NCBI RefSeq assembly: GCF_001411555.2 | Contig: NC_049907.1 | Location: 4,782,243-4,846,242 of the forward strand | DNA: 64,000 nt | DNA from: Juglans regia | Lineage: Eukaryota; Streptophyta; Magnoliopsida; Fagales; Juglandaceae | Direction of reading: 5' to 3' | Shown: positions 32,241 through 41,869 of the stretch, piece after piece | Layout: each line of letters begins with the position of its first letter | How positions within the stretch are numbered: the stretch's first letter is position 1 | Notes under the pieces: generated by a model | Told to the model about the DNA's origin: nothing | Seen by the model: only the letters and a program-made list of their open reading frames with translations | Databases searched by the model: none | Made by a program: the position numbers and the translations under genes

Positions 32241-32890
32241 GGTCTCTAAAGCCATCATGGGACACCCACATATGGTGGAATTTAAAAGAGGGAGGGCCAT
32301 ACCGGGATTCATTCGGTTTTAGGTCAACGGCCATGGGCGTATGATCTGACGACGTTCTTGGCAAATAGTTTAATCAGCACTTGATAAATTCTCAACTGCT
32401 ATCGAGTTCATAAGGTAATCTTGACCAACTTCTAGCCAAGCCCCCTTGTCCATTACACCAAGAGAAATTGCTACCAAACGACTTCATATCTCGCAGGCCA
32501 TCACCTAGTCCTAGCCAAGGAGCATCGCTTGGAATATCCTGCTGCAAAGACGCCCACAGCTCCTGACATTCAAGATAGTTGCACCTCACATACACTATTG
32601 AAACAAACACCCTCTTGTTCTCATATAACATGGAAACTATGACATGTTGAGCGCTAGCATTCAGGACCACGACCTGTAAATCAACCCTCCAAAGTAGCCA
32701 TACTTTCCCCCCTTACTCTGATTAGAAAAACCATCTTCAACTGCAGCAAGTTCTTAAGTACATGCAATTTGGACTCGTTAGCAAACGGCTCAGCCAACAT
32801 GATAAAATTTGGCTTCTTATTTTTCGCTAGCTTTCTTAGTCTTCTTTTTTGACGTTCCCAACCCGCGTTTGTTCCAGAAGAGAAATTTAC
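32241..32890 (-). pseudogene. LINE-B ORF2 endonuclease
   Basis: An EEP-type apurinic endonuclease, degenerate. Readable parts are FLFWNKRGLG (WNxRGL start), VVLNASAQHVIVSMLYENK, then SIVYVRCNYLECQELWASL, and NFSWCNGQGGLARSWSRL (32470-32400). Nicking of target DNA is the known role. Stops near the start and end show decay. Confidence 0.72.
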
Positions 32891-32893
32891 ACA

Positions 32894-34540
32894 TCATAAA
32901 TTCAAACAAAAGGGCTTGTTAGGAACCCTGTTGGAACTTCTTATTGCTAGAACACACTTGCCTTTCTCCTTCAAACTTTGAATCTCGCTATCCGAAGGGC
33001 AATCCTTCAATTTCCCAAGGTGTTCCACAGCCACATGTTTAACATCTGACAAGAAAGCTCCCTGTATTTGCTCCTCCAAATCTTCCTCCCTAAGAAGTGT
33101 CCCCACCCCACACTCTGAATCACTCTCTGCCACATCCTCCACCAGACAAAAATTTTTCACATTAACATTACTCAAATCATCCTCTACAGGTTTTCCCCCA
33201 TCAACGTCTTTAACAACGCCCTGTTCCACACCCATGTTACTCTCCTCTGCCACCAGGTCCTCCTCTGTTCCATGAACCCGACGAACTCCATCCCCCTCCT
33301 CTGTACCCACCTCTTCCAGTATCTCTACATTTCTTTCTTCATTGACATCTACCTCCCCCTCCTCTAAATTCACATCCTTTTGTGGTTGTACCTCCCTTTC
33401 TTCGGAATTCTTGCTTGGTCCTAGAAAATCAATAGTTAGCTTCCCATCTACTTCATATGTTTTTATACCCATATTTTCGTTGGTTTCTCTCCATCTTCCT
33501 TTTTTTTTTCAAAGCCTTATTTCTGGTGTCCCTCCATTTACAGGTTTTTGCATTGTGGCCTTGCATATTACATTTACCACAATATGCTGGTAAGGTTTTG
33601 TACACAATCTCAATATATAAACTCGTCGGTTTATGTTGGATTCCAATCCAGATCCCCTTAATAGGCTCTAAGGCTGCATCCATTTCAACACATATGCGAG
33701 CTCCATCCTTCCAGGTAGCACATTTTGTTGAGTTATCCCTGCGCAAAAATTTTCCTATAGGGGCTATGATACTCTTCAAGAAGGATTCATGGTAGAAGTT
33801 TGGGGGCAAACCCTGTTGAACTACCCACACTGGCACTCGAGATGGCTCCTAGTCTTCTTTAAAATCAGGATGCCAGTGGAAACCTCGGTAGGAAACTCCA
33901 TCAATGTCTGTGACTTCTCTAGAAAGGGCCTTAAGAAAATTCATTGGCCTTCTCATGGACGAGACAACAGGTTGCGATGTCAGCCCCCATCGGCTATGTA
34001 TAAATGAGCGAATGACATCAAGAGTTGGGCGCTACCTCAGGAATTTTAGGACCATCGAGTATTTAAATGGCAAAAAATCTACACAACCTCCACACACCAC
34101 ACTTTTTTTAATTTTTATTATTTTTTTCTTTTATCAAATATTTAATATTTGAATAATAAATAGAAAAATTGAATTATTTTAAAAAGAATAAATTCAAAAA
34201 AAATTTAAAAAAAATATTAAAAAATATTAAAATTTTAAAAAAATGTGGTGTGTGGAGGATGGGAGGTTGTGTAGCATTTCTCTTTAAACGGGGCTGCCGA
34301 ACGATCGATTTCCTCCCGGGAAAAAATTACACACACTTCACCATCAATCAGTTTCGCAAGCCTCAGTGCAACATCAACCTCCGGGAGCGGTTGAGGGGTT
34401 TGAGCGACCATATCTACAAAAGATCGCAGACAACTAGCCGATGCTAGGGAGCCAACGGGGCCCATGGTGACAGCCATTGCGGCGCACGTCAAGGAAGAAC
34501 CTACTTGCCCTCCACCATAGACATTCCGTATTACGCTCAC
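32894..34540 (-). pseudogene. LINE-B ORF1: DUF4283-type protein with CCHC zinc knuckle
   Basis: The N-terminus (34540-34235) runs MSVIRNVYGGGQVG, then QPLPEVDVALRLAKL. A MITE interrupts it. The conserved DUF4283 core continues as RPTLDVIRSFIHSRWGL and MRRPMNFLKAL (34050-33900), then VPVWVVQQGLPPNFYHE. The zinc knuckle is CGKCNMQGHNAKTC (CX2CX4HX4C, about 33580-33540), followed by a basic tail. The next frame (33472-32894) is a long acidic, Glu/Asp-rich region. ORF1 proteins bind LINE RNA. Stops within the core show it is broken. Confidence 0.82.
34079..34270. mobile_element. MITE inserted in LINE-B ORF1
   Basis: The left end CTACACAACCTCCACACACC and the right end GGTGTGTGGAGG..GGTTGTGTAG are terminal inverted repeats around AT-rich DNA with long T and A runs. 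Flanking sequence on both sides encodes adjacent parts of LINE ORF1. No clean TSD could be defined by eye, so the ends are good to a few bases. Confidence 0.7.
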
Positions 34541-34552
34541 ACGAAAATGTCT

Positions 34553-35645
34553 TTTTATTTTCCTCTTTCTGCCCCCTTTTGGTATCCTTTACGACATAGG
34601 CCGTCTTTGGATGCCATAAGGCTTTACATTCACAATTGTTGGGGATTATCTTGTTTACTAGTGGTTTCAACAATGAGGCGTCCAAGAAATGTGTTTGTAC
34701 GTATGTCAATTGAAGTAGATTTTCATAAAGCTCTCTCACGTGAAGTTTGTGAGGTGAATGGAATACATTATAGAGTGTTTCATTGGAAGCCAGACTTTAA
34801 TGAAGATGAAGAACCATCTTTGGTTTCGGTGTGGATAGCTTTGTCTGGGCTCCTGCCCAATTTCTACCAAGAATCATTCTTGAAAATTTTCACGGCACCG
34901 ATAGATAGGTATATTCATCGAGACAATCCAACAGTCAGTGCAACTCATACAGATGGGTCTCGGCTATGTCTGGAGATGGATGTGTCGAAGGAACCAATAC
35001 CGTATTTTTGGATAGGGTTGCCGGGTAGTGGTCGAAAACAGGAGTGATCTATGAGACATTACCAGCATTATGTTCTTGGTGCAAGATTCAAGGACATAAT
35101 GTGAGGATATGTAAAACGAAGAAGATACAGAAGGGAGAAAAAGTCTGGGAAAGGAAAAAGATTGTCGAGAATGAATTGAAGCCCAAGAGGAGAAGGTGGA
35201 GAATGATATTGATAAAGGTAAAGGGGTGATGGTTAATTTGGAACTCGAGAATATGAGTAACTCGTCGCAACTCCAGGTAGGGGACATGGGGATGATTCAA
35301 TAAGGGAATGAGTTTAAAGGGGTGGAGGATAATAATAAGATTGAGATATTGAAGGGCAAAGGTGTATCAAAAAAGGGGGAAAGTTTTGTGGAAAGGGTTG
35401 TAAATACGCAGGAGGACATGGAACATGCTAGTTTGCCATCGGACGATGATGATGCTCTATGAGTGCCTAAAGAGGATTTATTGACATTGGAGGATTCAGT
35501 TTCTAAACTTGATCTAGAGTGAGAGGTCGAAATTTTAGATTCTCAGAAAGACTATGCCTTTGAGAATGATGAGGAGGAAACAAAAAGAAAAAAAGGTACA
35601 CGAAAAATTTATGATAAAGTACGGAGATCGTCTCGAGTGTTAGCT
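34553..35645 (+). pseudogene. LINE-C ORF1: DUF4283 and zinc knuckle
   Basis: It reads PLRHRPSLDAIRLYIHNCWG, MRRPRNVFV, REVCEVNGIHYRVFHWKPDF, then LPNFYQESF. A frameshift near 35040 moves into VIYETLPALCSWC with the knuckle CSWCKIQGHNVRIC (about 35070-35112). An acidic, stop-containing tail follows to about 35645. It is the same domain order as LINE-B ORF1 but divergent in sequence, so it is a different LINE copy. Confidence 0.8.
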
Positions 35646-35665
35646 AGACCTAATAAACTTTCTTT

Positions 35666-36475
35666 ATGATCGGGCCAATATTGATATGGAATATTCGAGG
35701 TCTATGTACTTCGAAAGGGAGTTTAAAAAAGTTGGTTGGGAGGATGCGGAGAGGAGGGGTGGGAGGCCTCGCCCAAGAGCAGCAATGGAAGAATTTAATT
35801 CTTGGATTCATGAATGTGGATGACAGAGTTAGAAGGGTTGGGATTCCGTTAATTTCAAAATGTGATTGCTGTTGTCAAGGTCAGTATGAATACCAAAATC
35901 ATGTATTATGCACTGGGGAGATTGCTGCTGTAGTATGGAAAAAATTTGGTACATTACTGGGTTTGCCGATTGGTAGATCTTGGGGTGAAACATCACTTAG
36001 ATGGTTCCGACGTGCGTCAAATTCATCTCAAATGGGGATTATTTTAGGATTGTTGTCTTCTATAATTATTTGGAAACTATGGGAACGCAGGTGTCTAGCA
36101 CGTATGGAAGGAAGAGTGGTCTCGGTTCAAGCTTTGTGCATTCAATCATACACTGGATTGGCATAATTGCTCATGATGTTACTCGGGTACAGAGGATGTC
36201 TCAAAATGTTAGATACATTTTACATAGGGTATCTACAAGAATACTGGGATGAGCTACAAAATTTGTTTCCAGATATTGATTACACAGTATCTCATATATA
36301 TAAGGAAGGGAATGCGTCTGCGGATTGGTTAGCAAGAAGGAGTGCAATGGGAGGTGATTCGGAAAGGTCTCAGATGTCAGAAGTTCCTTCTTATCTGCAG
36401 GGTTTATTGAGGATTGATAAATGGGGTCTCCTCATGATTAGATGTAGAGGTTCAGGAAGATATGGCAAAAGATAA
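35666..36475 (+). pseudogene. LINE-C ORF2 remnant: EN start fused to zf-RVT and RNase H end
   Basis: It starts MIGPILIWNIRGLCTSKGSL, the endonuclease N-terminus. After about 35750 it jumps to VDDRVRRVGIPLISKCDCCC and YQNHVLCTGEIA (zf-RVT), then WFRRASNSSQMG. A frame change near 36165 leads to SHIYKEGNASADWLARRSA and SYLQGLLRIDKWGLL, the ORF2 C-terminus. The jump removes roughly two thirds of ORF2. Confidence 0.82.
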
Positions 36476-36945
36476 CGTTTCTGGTGGTCTGGTTTGGTTT
36501 AAAGTTTGTGTTATTATATATATGGGTACTAACTTTTTGTGCAGGTGCTCGGTCTTTTTGCTCTCGTCGTTGGGTATGGGCTCTGGGATTATTTGGCTTT
36601 TAGGATGGTGCAGAAGATTTCTTGAAGATATGGTGATCGAAAATGTTTCTGGTGGTCAGTAGTATATTTTAATTGGATTAAAGTTAAGTTTTATTTTTAT
36701 GTGTACTAACAGTTTTTTTCCAGGGCTATTTTGTTTTGATTTTTATTTGGGTATAGTCTTTGGGGTAGAATCAGATTGTTGTTTGGGATTTATTAGGACT
36801 CTGAATTTTTATACTTGGAATCTTTGAATGTAACCACGGTTTTCCTCCGCCACACATGAGGACTATAAATAAAATTGGGGAGGGGCTCCTCGTGGACAGG
36901 GGGCTCTAACTTTTACATAAAAATAAAAATAAAAATAAACACACA

Positions 36946-37194
36946 TGTCTAGAAACTATGTCAAATTGAAAAGGAATCGAAATCAACACAAATCGAACAA
37001 TAATCGAAAAATCCCAAAATTTTTAAAACCCTAAAAATTGAATTTGATGGAAATGTAACAATGCATCAACAAATCAAAGTAGGAATCCAACTTACAGTGT
37101 CATGATGGCTGACAAGAAGTAGTCTACAGTGGAGCTAGGCTCATAACGACGTAATGACAACAGAAAGAAGAGGGGCTGCGGGGCGGAGAGATAT

Positions 37195-37240
<46 letters not shown>

Positions 37241-37949
37241 CGATCTAGGGGGAAAGAAAAGAGTGAGGGGGAGAAAGGGGGAGTCAGTTTTGGACCTCAA
37301 TTTGCAGAAAATGACATCGTTCCACCTGAAATGGAATGATGTCATGTCACATTCGATGGTTTCAAAATATTAGATGTTTTACATCTGATTTTTTTTTTTT
37401 AAAAAAAAGGTCGGAGTTCAGAGCCCATATGGGCTATGACTCCGACTCAGACATCAAAATTTGGAGTACCTTTAATGTCGATTCTGAATTTCGACTTCTC
37501 TGACTCAGTCGGCGTTGGAGCAGAAGCAAGCATCGGCTAGAGTTGGAGCCGACAAAGGATTGGCACAGTCCTACCTATCTTCACTAGGAAAATTAACCGC
37601 TCTAGAGCTCTTGCTTGGGCACACTGGGTCTTCATGATTACCAAAGCAAGGCCACCCTCAAGCCTCGCCTAGTTGCCTCTAGCTTTTATCGTACTCTAGC
37701 AAAAGAAGAGAGAACGGAAAATCCCAACAAGGGGTTGTATTTGAGCCAGGCTTCGACACTCCAATAAATCAAATACTCTCCAAACATTAGGCCAATAAGC
37801 TCAGGTTTGCAACTCTTAAACCCGTGGTTTGAATTATTGATAGTAACCAGTTTGGTTTTCTCTAAAAGTTTCTTAGGAACACTGGGTGGCCCTAGAGTCA
37901 AGAACACGGGCCCCTTGTACAACAGGCGACTAGGGCAGGTTTGGTAACC
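36946..37949. other. Intergenic DNA with (GA)n microsatellite
   Basis: A pure GA repeat lies at about 37197-37236. A T-run/A-run block at 37391-37407 is followed by GGAGT..GACTCCGACTC motifs typical of MITE-like repeats, but I could not define its ends. No gene is recognised. Confidence 0.45.
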
Positions 37950-38145
37950 AAAACAAAACACAAAATTCTCATCTCATCTCATCTCATCATTACACATTTT
38001 TCAAATATCTATATAAAATATAATAAACAATTCAACTTTTTCAAATCCCAATACACATTTTTCAAATCCCAAAACAATAATTATATTAAAATATAATATT
38101 TTAAACTTCAAAACAAAACACAAAATTCTCATCTCACCCCCCAAA
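37950..38145. mobile_element. Small MITE-like repeat, TCTCATCTCA family
   Basis: Two copies of ACAAAACACAAAATTCTCATC (about 37956 and 38114) bracket AT-rich DNA, with GGTTTGG at 37938 and CCAAACC at 38143. Similar TCATCTCATC-bearing AT-rich units occur near 41340-41505 and 48985-49195. There is no coding content. Confidence 0.5.
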
Positions 38146-38187
38146 CCTTCCATAAGGCTCATGCATGCCTTCACCACAATAATGTTG

Positions 38188-38375
38188 TTAAGCATGCCTC
38201 CCGCCATGGAAAATAAGGCACACATACGCCCTTGCCATAGCAACGCGGACGAGCATGCCTCCCACTATGTCAAAGAAGGCACACATGCCTTTGCCACAGC
38301 AATGCAAACAAGCACGGCTCCAGGCATGAAAACAAGGCACACATACACATTCGCCATAGCAGAGCGGTCAAGCAC
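38188..38375. repeat. Three degenerate tandem copies of an approximately 61-bp unit
   Basis: Units near 38191, 38252 and 38312 share GC.TGCCTCC, AAGGCACACAT and GCCATAGCAA blocks. Open frames through it reflect repetition and are not recognised proteins. Confidence 0.65.
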
Positions 38376-38760
38376 TCCTCCAACAAACTTGGGCCCTCTG
38401 CATAAGTAGCAATTGGGACTAACAAACGTACATACGATTGGGGTTGACACTCGCACAAAAGCTGAGTCCCCCTACAAACTTGAGGGCAAGGTTAAAGCAC
38501 GCTCGTGCGACTAGTGTTAACACTTACGCCTCAGCAAAGCAGTTGAACAATTCTCTCATAACCTCAACAAAGCAGCCAAACAATCCTCCTACTACCTCAT
38601 TGAGAAATGTTAGTGCACACGCATGTGATCAAGTCAAATACTCTTGCTATAACCGCCACCAGCAAGCTACCTCAAGGAACAAGCCTTTGAGTTCCATAAC
38701 CGCCTCACACAAGTTGCCTTCAAAACAAGTCGACAGATTAGATAACTGCTTGAGGTGGAC

Positions 38761-40236
38761 TGTAATACCTCACTCCCTACGATTAATAATAAAGATACTT
38801 TTAAAAATTCTCAGGACCCAGAATGCTACTACTGAACCTTGATTTAAAAATATTTTCTTTTATTCTAAAAGGAGCGCTAGGTACAAAAATTCTATAAATA
38901 AAATCATTCTTTATTAAAATACTGAGATTATAAACGGGGGAGTGCGCGAAAGTATTTATTAAAATTTCTCAAAACCCAAGGCATAAAAATCATAACTTAA
39001 AATATTTTTACATGATTTAGGTCACTGTCACGCCTCTCTGGACTAAGTCTCATCCTGCAGCTCTACCATCATAAATATTGTGGTGATTTAAAAATATAAA
39101 AACAAACTAAAATGAGTCGATGACTCAATAAAAAATCCTTAATAACATAAACATACTTAACATAAGATTTTTCATAAAATATTTCATGCTGAGAACTTAA
39201 AATCATGATGGTTCATACGTATGCTATAACATGCATGCATGACTTATATTGGCTTATCTGACTTATCTTACTTATCGTACTTGCCCACACACACTTAACC
39301 ATGCATGCAAAGTTGTGCACTGGCCCCTCATCCCACGGCCGCGAGGATAGCCGCTAATAGTATTCTAGCATATTATGGTGATCAATTCTTAGGTTTGTGG
39401 CTTGCACGTTCACCCATAAATTTGCATTGGTACTATCCATCTGAATGGTCATCTGATTAACTGTTCTGAGCTTATCTTACACTTGATCTTATGAAAGCTT
39501 ACGTGCTTTTTGCAACATGAAATGCATAAGATGAATAATACATGCATAAATATAATATGCAGAATGAAATATGATGAATCACGTGCTTGCAAATATTATG
39601 ACATGCATGGTACGTAAACACTTGCTTCCAAAAAATTAGCTTTAATAGTAATATATATAACTAGCTAACGTATGATAATCCTAATTTATGATCAAACTAC
39701 TTACTTTGCATCGTTAATCCAATATTTTCTGCATGAAATCAATCACGGTGTTGGACTGGGAGGTTTATGTTTTTTCTTTTTTCAAATAACATACGGAATG
39801 GAAATATTTATAAATAGATTTGGGAGAAGGTGACGACCAGTTTGAGTTCAACTCGGTTAATACATGTAGTGACACTAATATGCTGAACACTCAGTCGCGA
39901 TCATCTAATAAGAAAGTTTGAATTTAAAAATATGATCTAGTTATTCATTCAATATAGAATTGGCAGTGACTGAAACTGCATAGAAGACCTCAATCAGTGA
40001 TATCTTAAATTAAAATAAATTTCTAATGATTGGTTTTTAAATTCTAAAAGGAGTCTAACTCGTTCAATAAATAATAAATGAGATTTAAACTAGTTATTGA
40101 GTCTAATTAAAACACCTAATCAACCTCAATACTTTATCGCTCATTAGCTTATCCAAAATAGCCCATTAAATATAATTTAGGTCTAATAAAAATTATTAAT
40201 ATCTTGGCCTTAGAATTATTGGGTCGGGTCGTTACA
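38761..40236 (-). mobile_element. Solo LTR, 1476 bp, gypsy-type (unassigned family)
   Basis: The plus strand starts TGTAATACCTCACTCC and ends GGGTCGGGTCGTTACA; the minus strand then begins TGTAACGACCCGACCC, like the TGTAACGCCCC start of the 26100 element, hence the minus call. Flanking TGGAC copies (38756-38760, 40237-40241) are an exact 5-bp TSD. No internal domain is seen. It split an older repeat-rich sequence that continues on both sides. Confidence 0.8.
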
Positions 40237-40636
40237 TGGACCCAGAGAACGACATGCTTCCTAACCACTTAGTGCAAGTTACAACAAACTAACTCAAGCC
40301 TTAAAGCCAACGTGAAATCACCTCAAGAGGGCAAGAAATCCACTAGCTCCTACCAAAACAAAAATGATCACCAAATATGGAATACATGATTTCTGTGCTT
40401 TTCCCTGACAAATGATAAACCATTAGACGAGAATATTAATCATACGCTCACACAACCAAACATCCTACAAGCCCACCCTTAGGGGCACTTACAAGGAATG
40501 TACAAGTCTCCTCGAGGTCCATCCTTAGAGATCTTCGTTGCATCACACAACAATGGAAAATTGCTGGCAAATCCCTAAATTTATTTTTCTACTATTTTTG
40601 TAAATTGTCTCGATCATGATTGACTCAAGGCCTTAT
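40237..40636. other. Continuation of sequence interrupted by the solo LTR
   Basis: No gene is seen. The tone of the sequence matches 37600-38760, and with the LTR at 40637 it may be the non-coding interior of an old gypsy-type element. This is inference. Confidence 0.3.
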
Positions 40637-41157
40637 TGTTGGAGACTAGTGGAAGTCCATTGTCAAGAATAAAAAGAAAAGATAAAGACAGGAAAGTTGA
40701 CCGACGAAAGTGATATAAGACAAATAGAACTCAACTCCAGAGAAGGGATGAGACCTCTATAAAAGGAAGGGAGCACTATGAAGGTGAGTGGATTGGATAA
40801 GTCTACAAGAAAAGGCTTCTCTACCATCTCAAGGGACTCTCTCTCCAAAAGGGAGGCATCTTTATCTTCAAACTCCTAAGAACCTAATTTCCTCTATGAA
40901 GAGATATGAGAGGCTATGAGAAATTGTAAAATTATCCAATGTAATGGATTTCACCCTCAAATAACTTGTGGACATAAGTTTTTAAGAAAAATTGTGTAAA
41001 TATTTGTATTTCTCATCATTTATAACTTATATGTCTTAATTACTATTCATTTTATGAGTAAGCATCCGAGTACCGTTTTAATGTCCATGACATCATCATG
41101 CATGGGCCATTCAACTGTATTATTGGGCTTTGACCCAATTGAAAAAATGCATCAACA
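40637..41157 (+). repeat. LTR, 521 bp, probably gypsy-type
   Basis: It starts TGTTGGAGACTAG and ends AAATGCATCAACA, giving TGTTG/CAACA inverted termini. A TATA-like CTATAAAAGG lies at about 40757, with a downstream TTTGTATTTCTCATC. The 5-bp flanks do not match, so it is likely one end of a deleted element rather than a clean solo LTR. Confidence 0.6.
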
Positions 41158-41595
41158 GAAGCAATAAATAAAAGCTACCGGGGGAAAATCAAACCATAAA
41201 TAGAAAAAAGAAGGAAGAAAAATGAGACGGGTGGAGTGTGATTACCTATATAAAATATACCCAAATAGGATAAAAGGAAAAAAAAGAAATTGTTAGTAAG
41301 GTCTGCACCATTTTTATAGGGATGATTTACCATAAATTAAATTAAGTGTCTTTTATTTTTATAAAAAATTTATCTTATCTTATCTAATATTTTTTAAATT
41401 TTTATATAAATAAAATAAACTGTTCAATTTTTTTAATCTTAAAATAAAAATAATATTAAAAAAATATTCTAATAATATTTTATTCAACTTATCTCATCTA
41501 GTGTGCTTTACACATTGGCACAAAAATATAATAATTCTTTTTATATTTATCAGAATTTAATTTAATTCTTGATGAATCCACCTGAATTTAGTTCC
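41158..41595. mobile_element. Intergenic DNA with an AT-rich MITE-like unit
   Basis: 41340-41505 has a TTATCTTATCTTATCTAAT motif at one end and CAACTTATCTCATCTAG at the other, around AT-rich sequence, resembling the units at 37950 and 48985. The boundaries are approximate. Nothing else is seen. Confidence 0.4.
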
Positions 41596-41869
41596 ATGCA
41601 GAAAACTGATTTCAAATTTTGCAAGTATTTATAATAAAATCAAGGTATTTTCAATACAGATAGAGAGAGCTCATGCAAAAGATATCAAAAGACAAGATTG
41701 GAGATGCTCTTATGAAAGAAGTAACTAATTAAATGTACCAAAGACATTGAAATTAGAGTAATTAAAGCAGTATATAGCGCATCCCGATCAGATTTTTGAA
41801 AATTTCAAGTATGTGCACTGCTACTAGTGATTACTCTTATTTTAGCGTTATTACCTTAGAGTATTATCT
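41596..41869 (-). other. 3' flank of NLR-3, duplicated near NLR-1
   Basis: Homologous to 14070-14300 and 13212-13400. It probably includes the 3'UTR. The conservation shows that duplication units extend well past the stop codon. Confidence 0.6.

Larger units (their letters stand above)
28668..34550 (-). mobile_element. LINE-B: L1-like LINE with inverted central segment and MITE insertion
   Basis: The minus strand carries ORF1 (34540 to 32894), endonuclease (32880 to 32240) and RT up to FLPGRS (about 31436). The matching rest of ORF2, from ITLAQEMV to the RNase H end, lies at about 29031-31430 on the plus strand. The extreme ORF2 C-terminus (ILKLDKLGLPHL), 3'UTR and (TA)n tail are again minus, at 28995-28668. 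The simplest reading is one LINE whose middle 2.4 kb is inverted. Further stops and shifts show it is not active. Confidence 0.8.
34550..36945 (+). mobile_element. LINE-C: internally deleted L1-like LINE
   Basis: ORF1, the first codons of the ORF2 endonuclease, then directly zf-RVT and the RNase H end, followed by a 3'UTR and an AAAATAAAAATAAAAATAAA tail near 36920-36942. Most of the endonuclease and all of RT are deleted. It starts head-to-head with LINE-B. Confidence 0.82.

Noticed and set aside
28668..34550. Twin priming as the cause of the LINE-B inversion
   Set aside because: Twin priming inverts the 5' part next to a sense 3' part. Here the inverted piece lies between sense 5' and sense 3' parts.
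38161..38409. An 82-codon gene across the 61-bp repeats
   Set aside because: The open frame is a by-product of the tandem repeats, and the opposite strand is equally open.
40637..41157. A solo LTR with target duplication
   Set aside because: The flanking pentamers (CTTAT and GAAGC) do not match, so it is listed only as an LTR.
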